Shown here one piece after another: positions 44,402 through 54,508 of a DNA stretch of 64,000 bases (within the stretch, counting starts at the first letter, position 1; the number at the start of each line of letters is the position of its first letter). This DNA comes from Serratia sp. Ag1 (GTDB taxonomy: Bacteria; Pseudomonadota; Gammaproteobacteria; Enterobacterales; Enterobacteriaceae). The notes beneath the pieces were generated by a model. The model was not told the DNA's origin. It worked only from the letters and a program-made list of their open reading frames with translations, and made no database searches. The stretch is taken from positions 1 to 64,000 of the forward strand of contig NZ_JQEI01000026.1 in the NCBI RefSeq assembly GCF_000743355.1, read 5' to 3'. The position numbers were made by a program, and so were the translations under genes.

Positions 44402-45445
44402 TTATTTTTTCTTCTTCGGATCGCGCGGCGGGCGGCCAACGGTGGCCTGATACACCTTGAAACGGCCATTCTGCGCCAGCACTTCATGGCTGCCGAAGGT
44501 GGCATCCAGAATATCCGGGTACGGTAAGAAAGCATTGGCGACGATGCGCAGTTGCCCACCGATTGGCAGATGCTTTACTGCGCCACGGATCAGGGTTTCT
44601 GCCGCAGTCAGGCTGGTTGCCAGGCCATCGTGGAATGGCGGGTTGGAAATGATCATGTCAAAGCGGCCAGTAATATCGGAATAGACGTTACTGACGATCA
44701 CTTCACCTTCAATACCATTAGCCGCCAACGTGGCACGGCTGGATTCTACCGCAGCGGCATTCACGTCGCTCAGCGTCAGCTTCACTTTGGGGGACAGTTT
44801 CGACATCACCGCAGCCATCACACCGGCACCACAACCCACATCCAGCACTTTGCCTTTCATGTGCTTTTCCAGCGTCGACAGCAGCAACGAACTGCCGACA
44901 TCCAGCCCATCACGGCTGAAGACACCCGGCAGGGTTTTCACTTCCAGGTCGTGCAACTGATAGCTTTCCCACCAGTCGGCCAGAGCGAAGGTGGTTTGCT
45001 GATCAATGCGGCCATGATACAGGCCACAACGGCGCGCGCTGTCGATTTTTGCCAGCGTTGCGCGGCCTTCCAGGATTTGCTCTGCGCTGCGCACACCGCT
45101 GCGGTTTTCACCGACCACAAAAATTTCTGCACCAACCGGCAGCAAAGATAACAGATTGCACAGTTGGAACTGCGCTTCCTGTTTGCTCTTGGGCCAGTAA
45201 TAGATCAGCGTGTCGCAAGCGGCAGCGAAAGTAGGATCGACCGTCAGGCCAAATTGTGCATTGTCGCCCATCATCCGGTTCAGTAACTGCCAATGATGGT
45301 ATTGCTGGGTGTGGACACGCACGTCAGCGGCCTCGAATTGGGCCGGCAGGGTATCCTGCAGATCGCCTGCGAACAGGACGCGGCGTTCAACAAACTCATC
45401 ACTGTGGCGCAGCATGACTTCACTGGCGGGGGTTAATGCAGACAT
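44402..45445 (-). CDS. rsmC: 16S rRNA m2G1207 methyltransferase
   Basis: The 347-residue enzyme has a degenerate N-terminal methyltransferase-like domain and a C-terminal SAM-dependent domain with [13 protein letters not shown] and the catalytic NPPFHDG. It methylates G1207 of 16S rRNA. ATG 45445 ([10 protein letters not shown]) has AGGAG upstream and matches E. coli; the frame extends to 45598 but that part is not conserved. It is divergent from holD, as in E. coli. Confidence 0.96.
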   Translation of the reverse strand: MSALTPASEVMLRHSDEFVERRVLFAGDLQDTLPAQFEAADVRVHTQQYHHWQLLNRMMGDNAQFGLTVDPTFAAACDTLIYYWPKSKQEAQFQLCNLLSLLPVGAEIFVVGENRSGVRSAEQILEGRATLAKIDSARRCGLYHGRIDQQTTFALADWWESYQLHDLEVKTLPGVFSRDGLDVGSSLLLSTLEKHMKGKVLDVGCGAGVMAAVMSKLSPKVKLTLSDVNAAAVESSRATLAANGIEGEVIVSNVYSDITGRFDMIISNPPFHDGLATSLTAAETLIRGAVKHLPIGGQLRIVANAFLPYPDILDATFGSHEVLAQNGRFKVYQATVGRPPRDPKKKK

Positions 45446-45610
45446 CAGTTTTTGGCTCCTCAAGATTAAGCTGGCGATTATAGAGCTTTGTGGCGAGATG
45501 TTCGACGGGTTTATCCACACTTGGCTAGATATGCCATAGCGTGAGCTGAGCGGGTTTGTTAGCATAGCGCGGCACAGGGTAGGCATTGTGCGCAACACAC
45601 GGGAATCGGT

Positions 45611-46048
45611 ATGGCATCAAAACGTGATTGGCTGTTACAACAACTGGGGATTACGCAGTGGACATTGCGCCGCCCTGGCGCGTTGCACGGCGAGATCGCT
45701 GTCAGCCTGCCTGCAGAAGTACGCCTGCTGGTGGTGGCGCATAGATTGCCCGATCCGCAGGATCCTTTGTTCTGCGACGTGTTGCGCAGCCTGGGGCTGC
45801 AACCGGTGCAAACCTATGGTTTGACACCCGATCAGGCCGCGATGCTACCGGCAGACACCGAATGTAACAGTTGGCGGTTGGGCATTACGGAGCCGCTTGC
45901 GGTAGCCGGTGCGCAGCTATACAGCCCGGCGCTGGCCGAGCTTTCTCAAGATGCGGGTGCTAAACGCGCACTCTGGCAGCAGATTTGTCACCATGAACAG
46001 CATTTCTCCCCTGACGGCAGCCGATCTGGCCACCGCCTTCAAGATTGA
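45611..46048 (+). CDS. holD: DNA polymerase III subunit psi
   Basis: The 145-residue protein matches Hol[31 protein letters not shown] at the start and [12 protein letters not shown] near the end. Psi bridges chi (HolC) and the clamp-loader core. It is followed by rimI, whose start lies 56 bases inside this gene, a tighter overlap that keeps the two coupled. Confidence 0.93.
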   Translation: MASKRDWLLQQLGITQWTLRRPGALHGEIAVSLPAEVRLLVVAHRLPDPQDPLFCDVLRSLGLQPVQTYGLTPDQAAMLPADTECNSWRLGITEPLAVAGAQLYSPALAELSQDAGAKRALWQQICHHEQHFSPDGSRSGHRLQD

Positions 46049-46436
46049 ACAAACCAGCCATGCTTTCCCCTGGACGGAAGCAACATTTGCCAGTAATCAG
46101 GGCGAGCGCTATCTCAACCTGAAGCTGGAAGCCGCTGGGCAGATGGCGGGTTTTGCCATCACCCAAATCGTGCTGGATGAAGCCACGCTGTTTAATATTG
46201 CCATCCACCCGGATTGGCAGCGCCAGGGTTTTGGCCGCACGCTGTTAACTGCGTTGATCGCACAGCTCGAAGCGCGTGGCGTGGTGACGCTGTGGCTGGA
46301 GGTGCGTGCTTCCAACCGTGGGGCGATTGCGCTTTACGAAGATCTCGGGTTTAACGAAGTGACGGTACGCCGCAACTATTATCCGGCTGCCAATGGCCGC
46401 GAAGATGCGATCGTGATGGCGCTGCCGCTGGGATAG
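45993..46436 (+). CDS. rimI: Ribosomal protein S18 alanine N-acetyltransferase
   Basis: The 147-residue GNAT enzyme has the acetyl-CoA loop QRQGFGRTLL and the RimI blocks FPWTEATFASNQGERYLN, LDEATLFNIAIHP and NRGAIALYEDLGFNEVTVRRNYYP. It acetylates the N-terminus of S18. ATG 45993 (MNSISPL) gives the family start. In E. coli yjjG lies between rimI and prfC; here only 181 non-coding bases do. Confidence 0.95.
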   Translation: MNSISPLTAADLATAFKIEQTSHAFPWTEATFASNQGERYLNLKLEAAGQMAGFAITQIVLDEATLFNIAIHPDWQRQGFGRTLLTALIAQLEARGVVTLWLEVRASNRGAIALYEDLGFNEVTVRRNYYPAANGREDAIVMALPLG

Positions 46437-46617
46437 CGAGAGGCTCGATCGTTCTATGCCTGATTTTATCTGCTGACCGGAAAAACCATTGATTGTCAGC
46501 GGTTGGTAAATCAGCGAAAATGCCCCACTGTGACCTTTTCATTACCGCTTTGCCTGGCACCGCTATTGACGCGTTTGCGATGATTGCAGGGCGGACTAAC
46601 TGTAGAATCTGAAAAAC

Positions 46618-48207
46618 ATGTCTCCTAGTGAATTCGCTCGCGAAGTCTCGAAAAGAAGAACTTTCGCTATTATCTCGCACCCCGATGCCGGTAAAACCAC
46701 CATTACCGAAAAGGTGCTGCTGTTCGGACAGGCCATTCAGACCGCCGGTACGGTAAAAGGCCGTGGCTCAAGCCAGCACGCCAAATCCGACTGGATGGAG
46801 ATGGAAAAGCAGCGTGGTATTTCGATCACCACCTCGGTGATGCAGTTCCCCTACCGCGAATGCCTGGTCAACCTGTTGGATACCCCAGGGCACGAAGACT
46901 TCTCTGAAGATACCTATCGTACTCTGACTGCGGTGGACTGCTGCCTGATGGTGATCGACGCCGCAAAAGGCGTTGAGGATCGTACCCGCAAGCTGATGGA
47001 AGTGACCCGTCTGCGTGATACGCCGATCCTGACCTTCATGAACAAACTTGACCGTGATATCCGCGATCCGATGGAAGTGATGGATGAAGTGGAGCGTGAG
47101 CTGAAAATCGCCTGCTCGCCGATCACCTGGCCAATTGGTTGCGGCAAGCTGTTCAAAGGGGTTTATCACCTTTATAAAGATGAAACCTACCTGTACCAGA
47201 CCGGTAAAGGCCACACTATTCAGGAAGTGCGCATCGTCAAAGGGTTGAATAACCCGGATCTCGACGCCGCCGTGGGTGAAGATCTGGCAGCGCAATTGCG
47301 TGAAGAGCTGGAACTGGTGCAAGGGGCTTCGCATGAGTTTGAGCTGGAAGCCTTCCTGGCCGGTGAACTGACCCCGGTATTCTTCGGTACTGCACTGGGT
47401 AACTTTGGTGTGGATCATATGCTGGACGGCTTGGTGGCTTGGGCACCTGCGCCGATGCCACGCAAAACCGATACCCGTGAAGTGGTGGCCGCAGAAGAGA
47501 AATTCACCGGTTTCGTGTTTAAAATTCAGGCGAATATGGATCCGAAACACCGTGACCGCGTGGCCTTTATGCGTGTGGTGTCTGGCCGTTATGAGAAAGG
47601 CATGAAATTGCGCCAGGTTCGTACCGGTAAAGATGTGGTGATCTCCGATGCGCTAACCTTTATGGCCGGTGACCGTTCTCACGTGGAAGAAGCCTACCCA
47701 GGCGATATCATCGGTTTGCACAACCACGGCACCATTCAGATTGGCGATACCTTTACGCAGGGCGAGGATATGAAGTTCACCGGCATCCCGAACTTTGCCC
47801 CGGAACTGTTCCGCCGCATCCGCCTGCGCGATCCACTGAAACAGAAGCAACTGCTGAAAGGGTTGGTGCAACTGTCGGAAGAGGGTGCAGTACAGGTGTT
47901 CCGCCCAATTTCCAACAACGATCTGATCGTTGGGGCTGTAGGTGTGCTGCAGTTCGATGTGGTGGTTGCGCGCTTGAAGTCCGAATACAACGTGGAAGCG
48001 CTGTATGAGTCGGTAAACGTCTCTACTGCCCGCTGGGTGGAGTGTAATGACGTGAAGAAATTCGAAGAGTTCAAGCGCAAGAACGAACTGAACCTGGCGT
48101 TGGACGGTGGCGATAATCTCTCCTATATTGCACCGACCATGGTGAACCTCAACCTGACGCAGGAACGTTATCCAGACGTGGTGTTCCGCAAAACCCGCGA
48201 ACACTAA
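46618..48207 (+). CDS. prfC: Peptide chain release factor 3
   Basis: The 529-residue translational GTPase is the same length as E. coli RF3. G motifs are clear: [31 protein letters not shown] and NKLDRD. It removes RF1/RF2 from the ribosome after termination. Start ATG 46618 matches the family. It ends at a hairpin at 48216. Confidence 0.98.
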   Translation: MSPSEFAREVSKRRTFAIISHPDAGKTTITEKVLLFGQAIQTAGTVKGRGSSQHAKSDWMEMEKQRGISITTSVMQFPYRECLVNLLDTPGHEDFSEDTYRTLTAVDCCLMVIDAAKGVEDRTRKLMEVTRLRDTPILTFMNKLDRDIRDPMEVMDEVERELKIACSPITWPIGCGKLFKGVYHLYKDETYLYQTGKGHTIQEVRIVKGLNNPDLDAAVGEDLAAQLREELELVQGASHEFELEAFLAGELTPVFFGTALGNFGVDHMLDGLVAWAPAPMPRKTDTREVVAAEEKFTGFVFKIQANMDPKHRDRVAFMRVVSGRYEKGMKLRQVRTGKDVVISDALTFMAGDRSHVEEAYPGDIIGLHNHGTIQIGDTFTQGEDMKFTGIPNFAPELFRRIRLRDPLKQKQLLKGLVQLSEEGAVQVFRPISNNDLIVGAVGVLQFDVVVARLKSEYNVEALYESVNVSTARWVECNDVKKFEEFKRKNELNLALDGGDNLSYIAPTMVNLNLTQERYPDVVFRKTREH

Positions 48208-48215
48208 TCTGCCGT

Positions 48216-48243
48216 ATCGGCACCGTATTCTCGCGGTGCCGAT
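48216..48243 (+). terminator. Hairpin after prfC
   Basis: ATCGGCACCG (48216-48225) pairs perfectly with CGGTGCCGAT (48234-48243). TATCCTCTCC follows rather than a T-run, so it is a moderate terminator. Confidence 0.65.
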
Positions 48244-48741
48244 TATCCTCTCCGCTATTGCACATCCAGCAATTATCTTGCTAATTAATAAAATTAATTT
48301 ATCTATTTCACTTTCATTTATTGACTAAAAGCGTTGTTGGTATCCTGCTGCAGCTTTTATCTGATGGGCTATATTTGTCAGGGGAGATGTCGTTTGATAA
48401 GTAAAAATAACTGCTATTCAATGACTTTCTAGAAGGTTATCTTGGGTTGTTGCTGATTGACGACGGTTGAGTGCGAGCAATATCAATAAGATAGCAAAAA
48501 TCGGCTTGAATAGGGCTATTACTGTCGTTGATAGGCAACATTTTTTGGCTTAAACACGATGCTTCGGTTCTTTTATTATTGAATTTAAAGGATTTTAAAT
48601 ATTGGCATAGACATTGCTTCAGTCTTGTCGTGAACGTTTGATAGTAGAGTAATCGTGAAGTATTCACTCAAGCTTGCCGTGATATCACGGTATAGGAGTC
48701 CACCGCCGAGGGGGATTCACAAAATAAGAAGGAAGAGATCG
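48244..48741. other. AT-rich upstream region of osmY
   Basis: The 498 bases between prfC and osmY are AT-rich with no convincing gene. They presumably hold the stress-induced osmY promoter. CACCGCCGAGGGGG near 48702-48715 and AAGAAGGAAGAG before ATG 48742 are in the leader. Confidence 0.4.
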
Positions 48742-49356
48742 ATGAAAAATACCAAGTTTACGCATTCTTTGATGGCTATCGTGTTGGGTGCTGTTCTGGT
48801 GAATGGTAATGCGTTGGCGCAAGAATCGCTGCTCAACAAAGCCACCAGCGTGGTTGATAAAACCGGTGACAAAATCGATAGCTCGATGAAAAAGGTCGAC
48901 AGTTACATGGATGACAGTGCGATAACTGCAAAAGTGAAAAGCGTGCTGTTGGAAGACAAAGCTATCAAAAGCACTGAGGTCTCGGTGGTTACTGAGAAAG
49001 GAGTGGTAACGCTCAGTGGTTTTGTCAGCAGCCAGGCACAAGCTACCCGGGCCGTTGCGGTAGCCGGTAAGGTGGCAGGGGTGAAGTCTGTCAGCGATAA
49101 ATTACACGTGAAAGATGAGGCTACGCAGTCTGTGAAGGCTTACGCGGGTGATGCTGCAACCACCAGCGAGCTGAAAGCCAAATTGCTGGCGGACGATCTG
49201 GTCCCTTCCCGCCATGTAAAAGTAGCAACCACCGATGGGGTGGTGCAACTTTCTGGTACGGTGAAAACGCTGGCGCAATCCGAACGGGCAGAGAGTATTG
49301 CCAAAACCATTGATGGCGTGAAAAGCGTTAAGAACGATCTGGCAGTTAAACCCTGA
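48742..49356 (+). CDS. osmY: Osmotically inducible periplasmic protein OsmY
   Basis: The 204-residue protein has a signal peptide ([20 protein letters not shown], ending near ALA-Q) and two BON domains (about 58-125 and 138-203), each with the VxVxxxxGxVxLSGxV pattern. It is a stress-induced periplasmic chaperone-like protein in E. coli. ATG 48742 has AGGAAGAG upstream. The neighbouring CsbD-like gene is also a stress-type gene. Confidence 0.94.
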   Translation: MKNTKFTHSLMAIVLGAVLVNGNALAQESLLNKATSVVDKTGDKIDSSMKKVDSYMDDSAITAKVKSVLLEDKAIKSTEVSVVTEKGVVTLSGFVSSQAQATRAVAVAGKVAGVKSVSDKLHVKDEATQSVKAYAGDAATTSELKAKLLADDLVPSRHVKVATTDGVVQLSGTVKTLAQSERAESIAKTIDGVKSVKNDLAVKP

Positions 49357-49415
49357 ACCCAGTTTTAACGCGTTATCAAGCTTAGTTCCTTTTCTCGTTG
49401 TTGGAGAGTTCAGTC

Positions 49416-49601
49416 ATGAATAGCGACATCATTATTGGCCGCTGGAAGCAGTGGAAAGGCCAGGTCTGGCAGGCGTTAGCGGAGTTCTCCGGTAGTGATT
49501 ATGCCTGGTTGTCCGGGAGTAATGACTGTCTCTCCGGTGTATTGCAAGAAGATTACGGAAGAGAGCAAGAAGAGTTATCCTCAAGAAAACAGCCACATTA
49601 A
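49416..49601 (+). CDS. Small CsbD-like stress protein
   Basis: The 61-residue protein has GRWKQWKGQVWQALAEFSGSD and LSGVLQEDYGREQEE. This is the CsbD fold pattern (GKWKQxKGxxKxxWGxLTDDD...LxGxLQxxYG), though the middle is divergent. CsbD-like proteins are abundant under general stress. ATG 49416 has GGAGAG upstream. It lies 59 bases after osmY. Confidence 0.7.
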   Translation: MNSDIIIGRWKQWKGQVWQALAEFSGSDYAWLSGSNDCLSGVLQEDYGREQEELSSRKQPH

Positions 49602-49667
49602 GGATGCAGGCTGGAGATAGTGAAATCGTTCTTCGGGTGATTTTTCTGTGGGTGATAGAGGTGTGCT

Positions 49668-50465
49668 GTGAATTACGTTTTTACCGATACCCACTGCCAT
49701 TTTGACTTCCCGCCCTTTAGCGGGCACGAGGCCCAAAGCCTGATGCTGGCCGCACAAGCTGGCGTGCAGCGGATCATTGTGCCCGCAGTAACGGCGGATC
49801 GTTTTGCCCTGGTGTTGAAGCTGGCGCACGATCATGCCCCTGTGTTTGCCGCTCTGGGGCTGCATCCGTTGTACATTGCGCAGCACCAGAGTGAACAGCT
49901 CGAACGATTGGCAGAGTTTCTAGCCATTCAACCAGCCAAACTGGTGGCGGTGGGGGAAATTGGGCTGGATCTGTATATGGAGAACCCTCAGTTTGATCGT
50001 CAGCAGGCGTTGCTTAAGCAACAGCTTGAATTAGCGAAACGCTACGATCTGCCGGTGATCCTGCATTCCCGCCGCAGCCACGATCAACTGGCGGCTGCAT
50101 TGCGCCGTGCCGATGTGCCACGCCGTGGTGTGGTACATGGCTTTGCTGGCAGTTTGGCGCAGGCGCAGGCGTTTATCCGGTTGGGATATTCTATTGGCGT
50201 TGGCGGCACCATCAGCTACGAACGAGCGCAAAAAACACGCAGCGTAATGGCACAATTACCGCTGGAATCATTGTTGCTGGAAACCGATTCGCCGGATATG
50301 CCGCTGGCGGGTTATCAGGGGCAACCGAACCGCCCTGAACGGGCTGCCGACGTCTTTCAGGTGCTTTGCCAGTTACGGCCCGAGCCGCCTGATGAGATTG
50401 CTGCACAGTTGCAGTTGAACACCGAGTCTTTATTTCACCTGGTTTCTTGTCCGCCAAAAACGTGA
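49668..50465 (+). CDS. yjjV: TatD family metal-dependent hydrolase YjjV
   Basis: The 265-residue TIM-barrel hydrolase has the metal-binding DTHCHFD, GEIGLD, the later H in ILHSRRSHDQL and VHGFAG, and LLETDSPDMP. TatD-type proteins are metal-dependent nucleases or hydrolases. The likely start is GTG 49668, with GAGGTG a few bases upstream. A CRP-like palindrome overlaps its stop codon and serves the next gene. In E. coli yjjV also lies next to osmY. Confidence 0.92.
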   Translation: MNYVFTDTHCHFDFPPFSGHEAQSLMLAAQAGVQRIIVPAVTADRFALVLKLAHDHAPVFAALGLHPLYIAQHQSEQLERLAEFLAIQPAKLVAVGEIGLDLYMENPQFDRQQALLKQQLELAKRYDLPVILHSRRSHDQLAAALRRADVPRRGVVHGFAGSLAQAQAFIRLGYSIGVGGTISYERAQKTRSVMAQLPLESLLLETDSPDMPLAGYQGQPNRPERAADVFQVLCQLRPEPPDEIAAQLQLNTESLFHLVSCPPKT

Positions 50466-50478
50466 TTTGAATCACGTT
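50459..50478. promoter_or_regulatory. CRP-like site upstream of the nucleoside transporter gene
   Basis: AACGTGATTTGAATCACGTT fits the CRP pattern TGTGA-N6-TCACA with a C at each first position. It overlaps the yjjV stop and lies 160 bases before the transporter gene. Catabolite control of nucleoside uptake is expected. Confidence 0.7.
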
Positions 50479-50638
50479 ATTAAATTTCCATTTGCATCTT
50501 GTTGTATTCATCTGTGACATATAGTGAGGCGAATTTCGCAGCGCTCAGTATAATTGCTCCCTGTTATCTACTCCAAAGCAACCCTGCAGGTTCACCTGGC
50601 AGGGATTTATTACTTTTTCGCAACAGGGATATTCTCAC

Positions 50639-51916
50639 ATGCAACTCATCATGAGCCTGGTCGGTATGTTGGTACTGATCGCCATTGCTGTGCTGCTTTC
50701 CAGCAACCGACGCGCTATTAAAGTGCGCACCGTGCTCGGGGCATTTATTATTCAGATCGCCATTGGCGCTCTGGTGCTGTATGTCCCTTTGGGCCGCCGC
50801 ATTCTTGGTGGTATGTCTGAAGGGGTTGCCAACGTCATTGCTTATGGTAATGAAGGGATTTCCTTCATTTTTGGCGGCCTGGTTTCCGACAAAATGTTTG
50901 AAGTGTTTGGCGGTGGTGGTTTTGTGTTCGCGCTGCGCGTGCTGCCGGTAATCGTATTTTTCTCCTCGCTGATCGCCGTGCTCTATTATCTGGGCATCAT
51001 GCAACTGGTGATTAAAGTGCTTGGTGGCGGCCTGCAAAAACTGCTGGGCACTTCGCGCACCGAATCACTGTCAGCAACGGCCAACATTTTCGTTGGTCAG
51101 ACCGAAGCGCCTCTGGTGGTACGGCCCTATATCGCCACCATGACCCAGTCTGAACTGTTTGCGGTGATGTGTGGTGGTTTGGCGTCGGTGGCGGGTTCGG
51201 TATTGGCAGGCTATGCCCAGATGGGCGTGCCGTTGGAGTATCTGATCGCGGCATCCTTTATGGCTGCACCTGGCGGGTTGCTGTTTGCCAAGCTGATGGT
51301 GCCGGAAACCGAGAAAACTCACGATAAAGACGATGCGATGAAGCTTATCGCCGAAGAGGATCGCCCGGCTAACGTGATTGACGCAGCGGCTTCAGGCGCG
51401 GCCTCGGGGATGCAACTGGCGCTGAACGTGGGCGCAATGCTGCTGGCGTTTATTGCTCTGATTGCCTTGCTGAACGGCATGCTGGGCGGCATTGGTGGCT
51501 GGTTCAACTTCCCGCAGCTGTCGCTGGAGCTGATATTGGGGTGGATCTTCTCCCCGGTTGCTTACCTGATCGGCGTGCCGTGGAGTGAAGCCATGGTGGC
51601 CGGTTCGTTTATCGGCCAGAAAGTGATCGTCAACGAATTCGTCGCTTATATGAACTTTGGCGCGTACCTGCGCCCGGACGATGTCGTGGCCGCTGAGGGC
51701 TTGCAGGTGTTGTCACAGCACACCAAGGCGATCATCTCATTTGCGCTGTGCGGCTTTGCTAACCTGTCTTCGGTGGCGATTCTGCTCGGTGGTCTGGGCA
51801 GTATGGCACCGAATCGTCGGCACGATATCGCCCGTTTTGGCCTGAAAGCCGTGGCTGCCGGTACGCTCTCTAACCTGATGAGTGCCACCATCGCCGGGTT
51901 CTTTTTGGCGCTGTAA
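50639..51916 (+). CDS. Concentrative nucleoside transporter (NupC/NupX type)
   Basis: The 425-residue inner-membrane protein shows the CNT family landmarks: [28 protein letters not shown], the substrate-binding [12 protein letters not shown], and [13 protein letters not shown]. It takes up nucleosides with protons or sodium. Its place directly upstream of deoC suggests supply for the deo pathway. The CNT members NupC, NupX and PsuT are hard to separate by eye, so no symbol is given. Confidence 0.9.
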   Translation: MQLIMSLVGMLVLIAIAVLLSSNRRAIKVRTVLGAFIIQIAIGALVLYVPLGRRILGGMSEGVANVIAYGNEGISFIFGGLVSDKMFEVFGGGGFVFALRVLPVIVFFSSLIAVLYYLGIMQLVIKVLGGGLQKLLGTSRTESLSATANIFVGQTEAPLVVRPYIATMTQSELFAVMCGGLASVAGSVLAGYAQMGVPLEYLIAASFMAAPGGLLFAKLMVPETEKTHDKDDAMKLIAEEDRPANVIDAAASGAASGMQLALNVGAMLLAFIALIALLNGMLGGIGGWFNFPQLSLELILGWIFSPVAYLIGVPWSEAMVAGSFIGQKVIVNEFVAYMNFGAYLRPDDVVAAEGLQVLSQHTKAIISFALCGFANLSSVAILLGGLGSMAPNRRHDIARFGLKAVAAGTLSNLMSATIAGFFLAL

Positions 51917-52048
51917 GCTAAACTTGAAACAGTCCCCGGCAGTTCTTGCTGGGGAAACTGCGCGATTTCCTGATACGGGCATTCTGTGGAGTGCCCGCCA
52001 TTGATTACCCACCCGTTTAACGAGTTTGTGAACGAAGTCGCGTTATAT

Positions 52049-52116
52049 TGTGATTTAAATCACATATAATTCTATTTCGTTGCATTTTTATTTCATATTA
52101 TGTGAATTAAAACACG
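52049..52116. promoter_or_regulatory. Tandem CRP sites of the deo promoter
   Basis: TGTGATTTAAATCACA (52049-52064) is a perfect palindrome matching CRP, and TGTGAATTAAAACACG (52101-52116) is a second site 52 bases on. Two CRP sites about 52-53 bases apart, with CytR binding between, is the layout of E. coli deoP2. CytR control is inferred. Confidence 0.75.
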
Positions 52117-52230
52117 AATCAGCCAAGGCTATCGTGTTCCAATAGCTGACGATATACGCGGTGAGAAGGAGCTCAGTTGCCGCCGTGAGGAAGTTGCTCA
52201 GTGGCTGTCTTCAAGGAACCAAGTCCGCTC

Positions 52231-52264
52231 GCCAACACCCATGCAACTTGAAGTATGACGAGTA
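52231..52264. repeat. Right-end fragment of the intergenic repeat before deoC
   Basis: GCCAACACCC...GCAACTTGAAGTATGACGAGTA resembles the right end of the element before holC (GCCAACAC...CTTGAAAGATGAAGGGTA). It ends 15 bases before deoC, in the 5' leader. The left part of the element is not clearly present. Confidence 0.45.
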
Positions 52265-52279
52265 AAGTTGGAGAGTTTT

Positions 52280-53059
52280 ATGACCGAACTAACCGCAGCA
52301 GCGCAACGTGCGCTGAACCTGATGGATTTAACCACGCTCAATGATGACGACACCGACGAGAAAGTGATCGCGCTGTGTCGCCAAGCCAACAGCCCGGCGG
52401 GGCATACTGCCGCCATCTGCATCTATCCACGCTTTATCCCGATCGCGCGCAAAACGTTGCGTGAGCAAGGGACGCCGGATATCCGCATTGCAACCGTGAC
52501 CAACTTCCCGCATGGCAATGATGACATTGACATTGCGCTGGCAGAAACCCGCGCGGCGATCGCCTACGGGGCTGACGAAGTGGATGTGGTGTTCCCGTAT
52601 CGCGCCTTGATCGCGGGTAACGACAAGGTGGGCTTTGAGCTGGTGCAACAGTGCAAACAGGCCTGCGCTGCTGCCAACGTGTTGCTGAAAGTGATCATCG
52701 AAACCGGTGAACTCAAACAGGCGAATCTGATCCGCCAAGCTTCTGAAATTGCTATCAACGCCGGGGCGGATTTTATCAAAACCTCCACCGGTAAAGTGCC
52801 GGTGAACGCCACGTTGGAAAGCGCTGAACTGATGATGACGGTGATCCGCGATCTGGGCGTCAGCAAAACTGTGGGCTTTAAACCTGCCGGTGGTGTGCGC
52901 ACGGCGGAAGATGCGCAACATTATTTGCAACTTGCTGCTCGTATCCTGGGGGCTGGTTGGGCCGATGCGCGCCATTTCCGCTTTGGGGCCTCGAGCCTGT
53001 TGGCCAGCCTGCTGACGACGCTGGGCTACAGCGCTCAAACGGCCAGCAACGGTTACTGA
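52280..53059 (+). CDS. deoC: Deoxyribose-phosphate aldolase
   Basis: The 259-residue class I aldolase has the Schiff-base lysine in [11 protein letters not shown] and the catalytic stretch [10 protein letters not shown]. It splits deoxyribose 5-phosphate to acetaldehyde and glyceraldehyde 3-phosphate. ATG 52280 (MTELTAAAQ) has TTGGAGAG upstream. It heads the deoCABD operon under the CRP sites at 52049-52116. Confidence 0.97.
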   Translation: MTELTAAAQRALNLMDLTTLNDDDTDEKVIALCRQANSPAGHTAAICIYPRFIPIARKTLREQGTPDIRIATVTNFPHGNDDIDIALAETRAAIAYGADEVDVVFPYRALIAGNDKVGFELVQQCKQACAAANVLLKVIIETGELKQANLIRQASEIAINAGADFIKTSTGKVPVNATLESAELMMTVIRDLGVSKTVGFKPAGGVRTAEDAQHYLQLAARILGAGWADARHFRFGASSLLASLLTTLGYSAQTASNGY

Positions 53060-53119
53060 TGCTGTAGCGCATTGCGCTGATGGCGCGGTGAAATTAATTA
53101 GCTCAAACAGGGGGATGCC

Positions 53120-54442
53120 TTGTTCCTGGCGCAAGAAATAATCCGTAAAAAACGTGACGGCCAGCCGTTGAGCGAAGCGGAAATCCGTTTCTTCATCAAT
53201 GGGGTGCGTGACAATGTGGTTTCCGAAGGGCAGATTGCCGCGCTGGCGATGACCATCTACTTCCACGATATGAACATGGCAGAACGCGTGGCGCTCACCA
53301 TGGCGATGCGTGATTCCGGTACGGTGCTGGACTGGAAAAGCCTGGCGCTGAACGGCCCGATTGTCGATAAGCATTCCACTGGCGGCGTAGGCGATGTGAC
53401 TTCACTGATGCTTGGCCCAATGGTCGCGGCCTGTGGCGGCTACGTGCCGATGATTTCTGGCCGTGGTTTAGGCCATACCGGTGGTACGCTGGATAAGCTG
53501 GAAGCCATTCCGGGCTTTAATATTTTCCCCGACGACAACGCGTTCCGTAAAATGATCAAAGACGTCGGTGTGGCGATTATCGGCCAAACCAGCTCGTTGG
53601 CACCGGCGGATAAGCGTTTCTACGCCACGCGCGACATTACTGCGACCGTCGATTCCATTCCGCTGATCACCGCCTCGATCCTGGCAAAGAAGCTGGCGGA
53701 AGGGTTGGATGCGCTGGTGATGGATGTCAAAGTGGGATCGGGTGCCTTTATGCCGACTCATCAGCTTTCGCAAGATCTGGCGCAGGCGATTGTCGGCGTA
53801 GCCAACGGTGCAGGGTGCAAAACCACCGCGTTGTTGACCGACATGAATCAGGTGCTGGCTTCCAGTGCCGGTAACGCGCTGGAAGTGCGCGAAGCGGTGC
53901 GCTTCCTGACCGGTGAATACCGCAACCCGCGTCTGCTGGAAGTGACCATGGCGCTGTGTGTAGAAATGCTGCTTTCCGGTGGCTTGGCGACGGACGGTGT
54001 GGAGGCTCGGGCCAAACTGCAGGCGGTATTGGACAATGGTAAAGCGGCAGAGGTCTTTGGCCGTATGGTGGCGGCGCAACAGGGGCCGGTGGATTTTGTC
54101 GAGCGTTACGACAACTACTTGCCGACCGCTACCTTGAGCAAGCCGGTTTATGCCGAAAAACCAGGTATCATTACCGCGATGGATACCCGGGCGCTGGGGA
54201 TGGCGGTGGTGGCATTGGGCGGTGGCCGCCGCCGCGCTGCCGACAGTATCGATTACAGCGTTGGCCTGACGGAAGTGGCGCGTTTGGGCGCCAACGTGGG
54301 GACACAGCGCCCGCTGGCGCTGATCCACGCTAACGATGAAGAGAGTTGGCAACTGGCGGCAGATGCGGTGCGCAAGGCGATGGTGATGGGCGATAAAGCC
54401 CCGGCAGCCACGCCGGTGGTGTACCAGCGCATCACGGAATAA
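53120..54442 (+). CDS. deoA: Thymidine phosphorylase
   Basis: The 440-residue enzyme carries the pyrimidine-nucleoside phosphorylase signature [16 protein letters not shown] and [10 protein letters not shown]. It converts thymidine to thymine and deoxyribose 1-phosphate. The start is TTG 53120 ([14 protein letters not shown]), behind a GGGGGA site, and I recall E. coli deoA also starting with TTG. The rare start may lower its expression relative to deoC. Confidence 0.97.
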   Translation: MFLAQEIIRKKRDGQPLSEAEIRFFINGVRDNVVSEGQIAALAMTIYFHDMNMAERVALTMAMRDSGTVLDWKSLALNGPIVDKHSTGGVGDVTSLMLGPMVAACGGYVPMISGRGLGHTGGTLDKLEAIPGFNIFPDDNAFRKMIKDVGVAIIGQTSSLAPADKRFYATRDITATVDSIPLITASILAKKLAEGLDALVMDVKVGSGAFMPTHQLSQDLAQAIVGVANGAGCKTTALLTDMNQVLASSAGNALEVREAVRFLTGEYRNPRLLEVTMALCVEMLLSGGLATDGVEARAKLQAVLDNGKAAEVFGRMVAAQQGPVDFVERYDNYLPTATLSKPVYAEKPGIITAMDTRALGMAVVALGGGRRRAADSIDYSVGLTEVARLGANVGTQRPLALIHANDEESWQLAADAVRKAMVMGDKAPAATPVVYQRITE

Positions 54443-54508
54443 CCGCGATTTTTAAAGAATCAGGAGCAGTAGCGGCTGGTACGCTGCTGCCCGTAGCAGG
54501 AGAACAGA

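Noticed and set aside
46768..47550. 260-codon minus-strand frame opposite prfC
   Set aside because: Shadow of prfC; no domain features.
53468..54352. 294-codon minus-strand frame opposite deoA
   Set aside because: Shadow of deoA produced by its codon bias.
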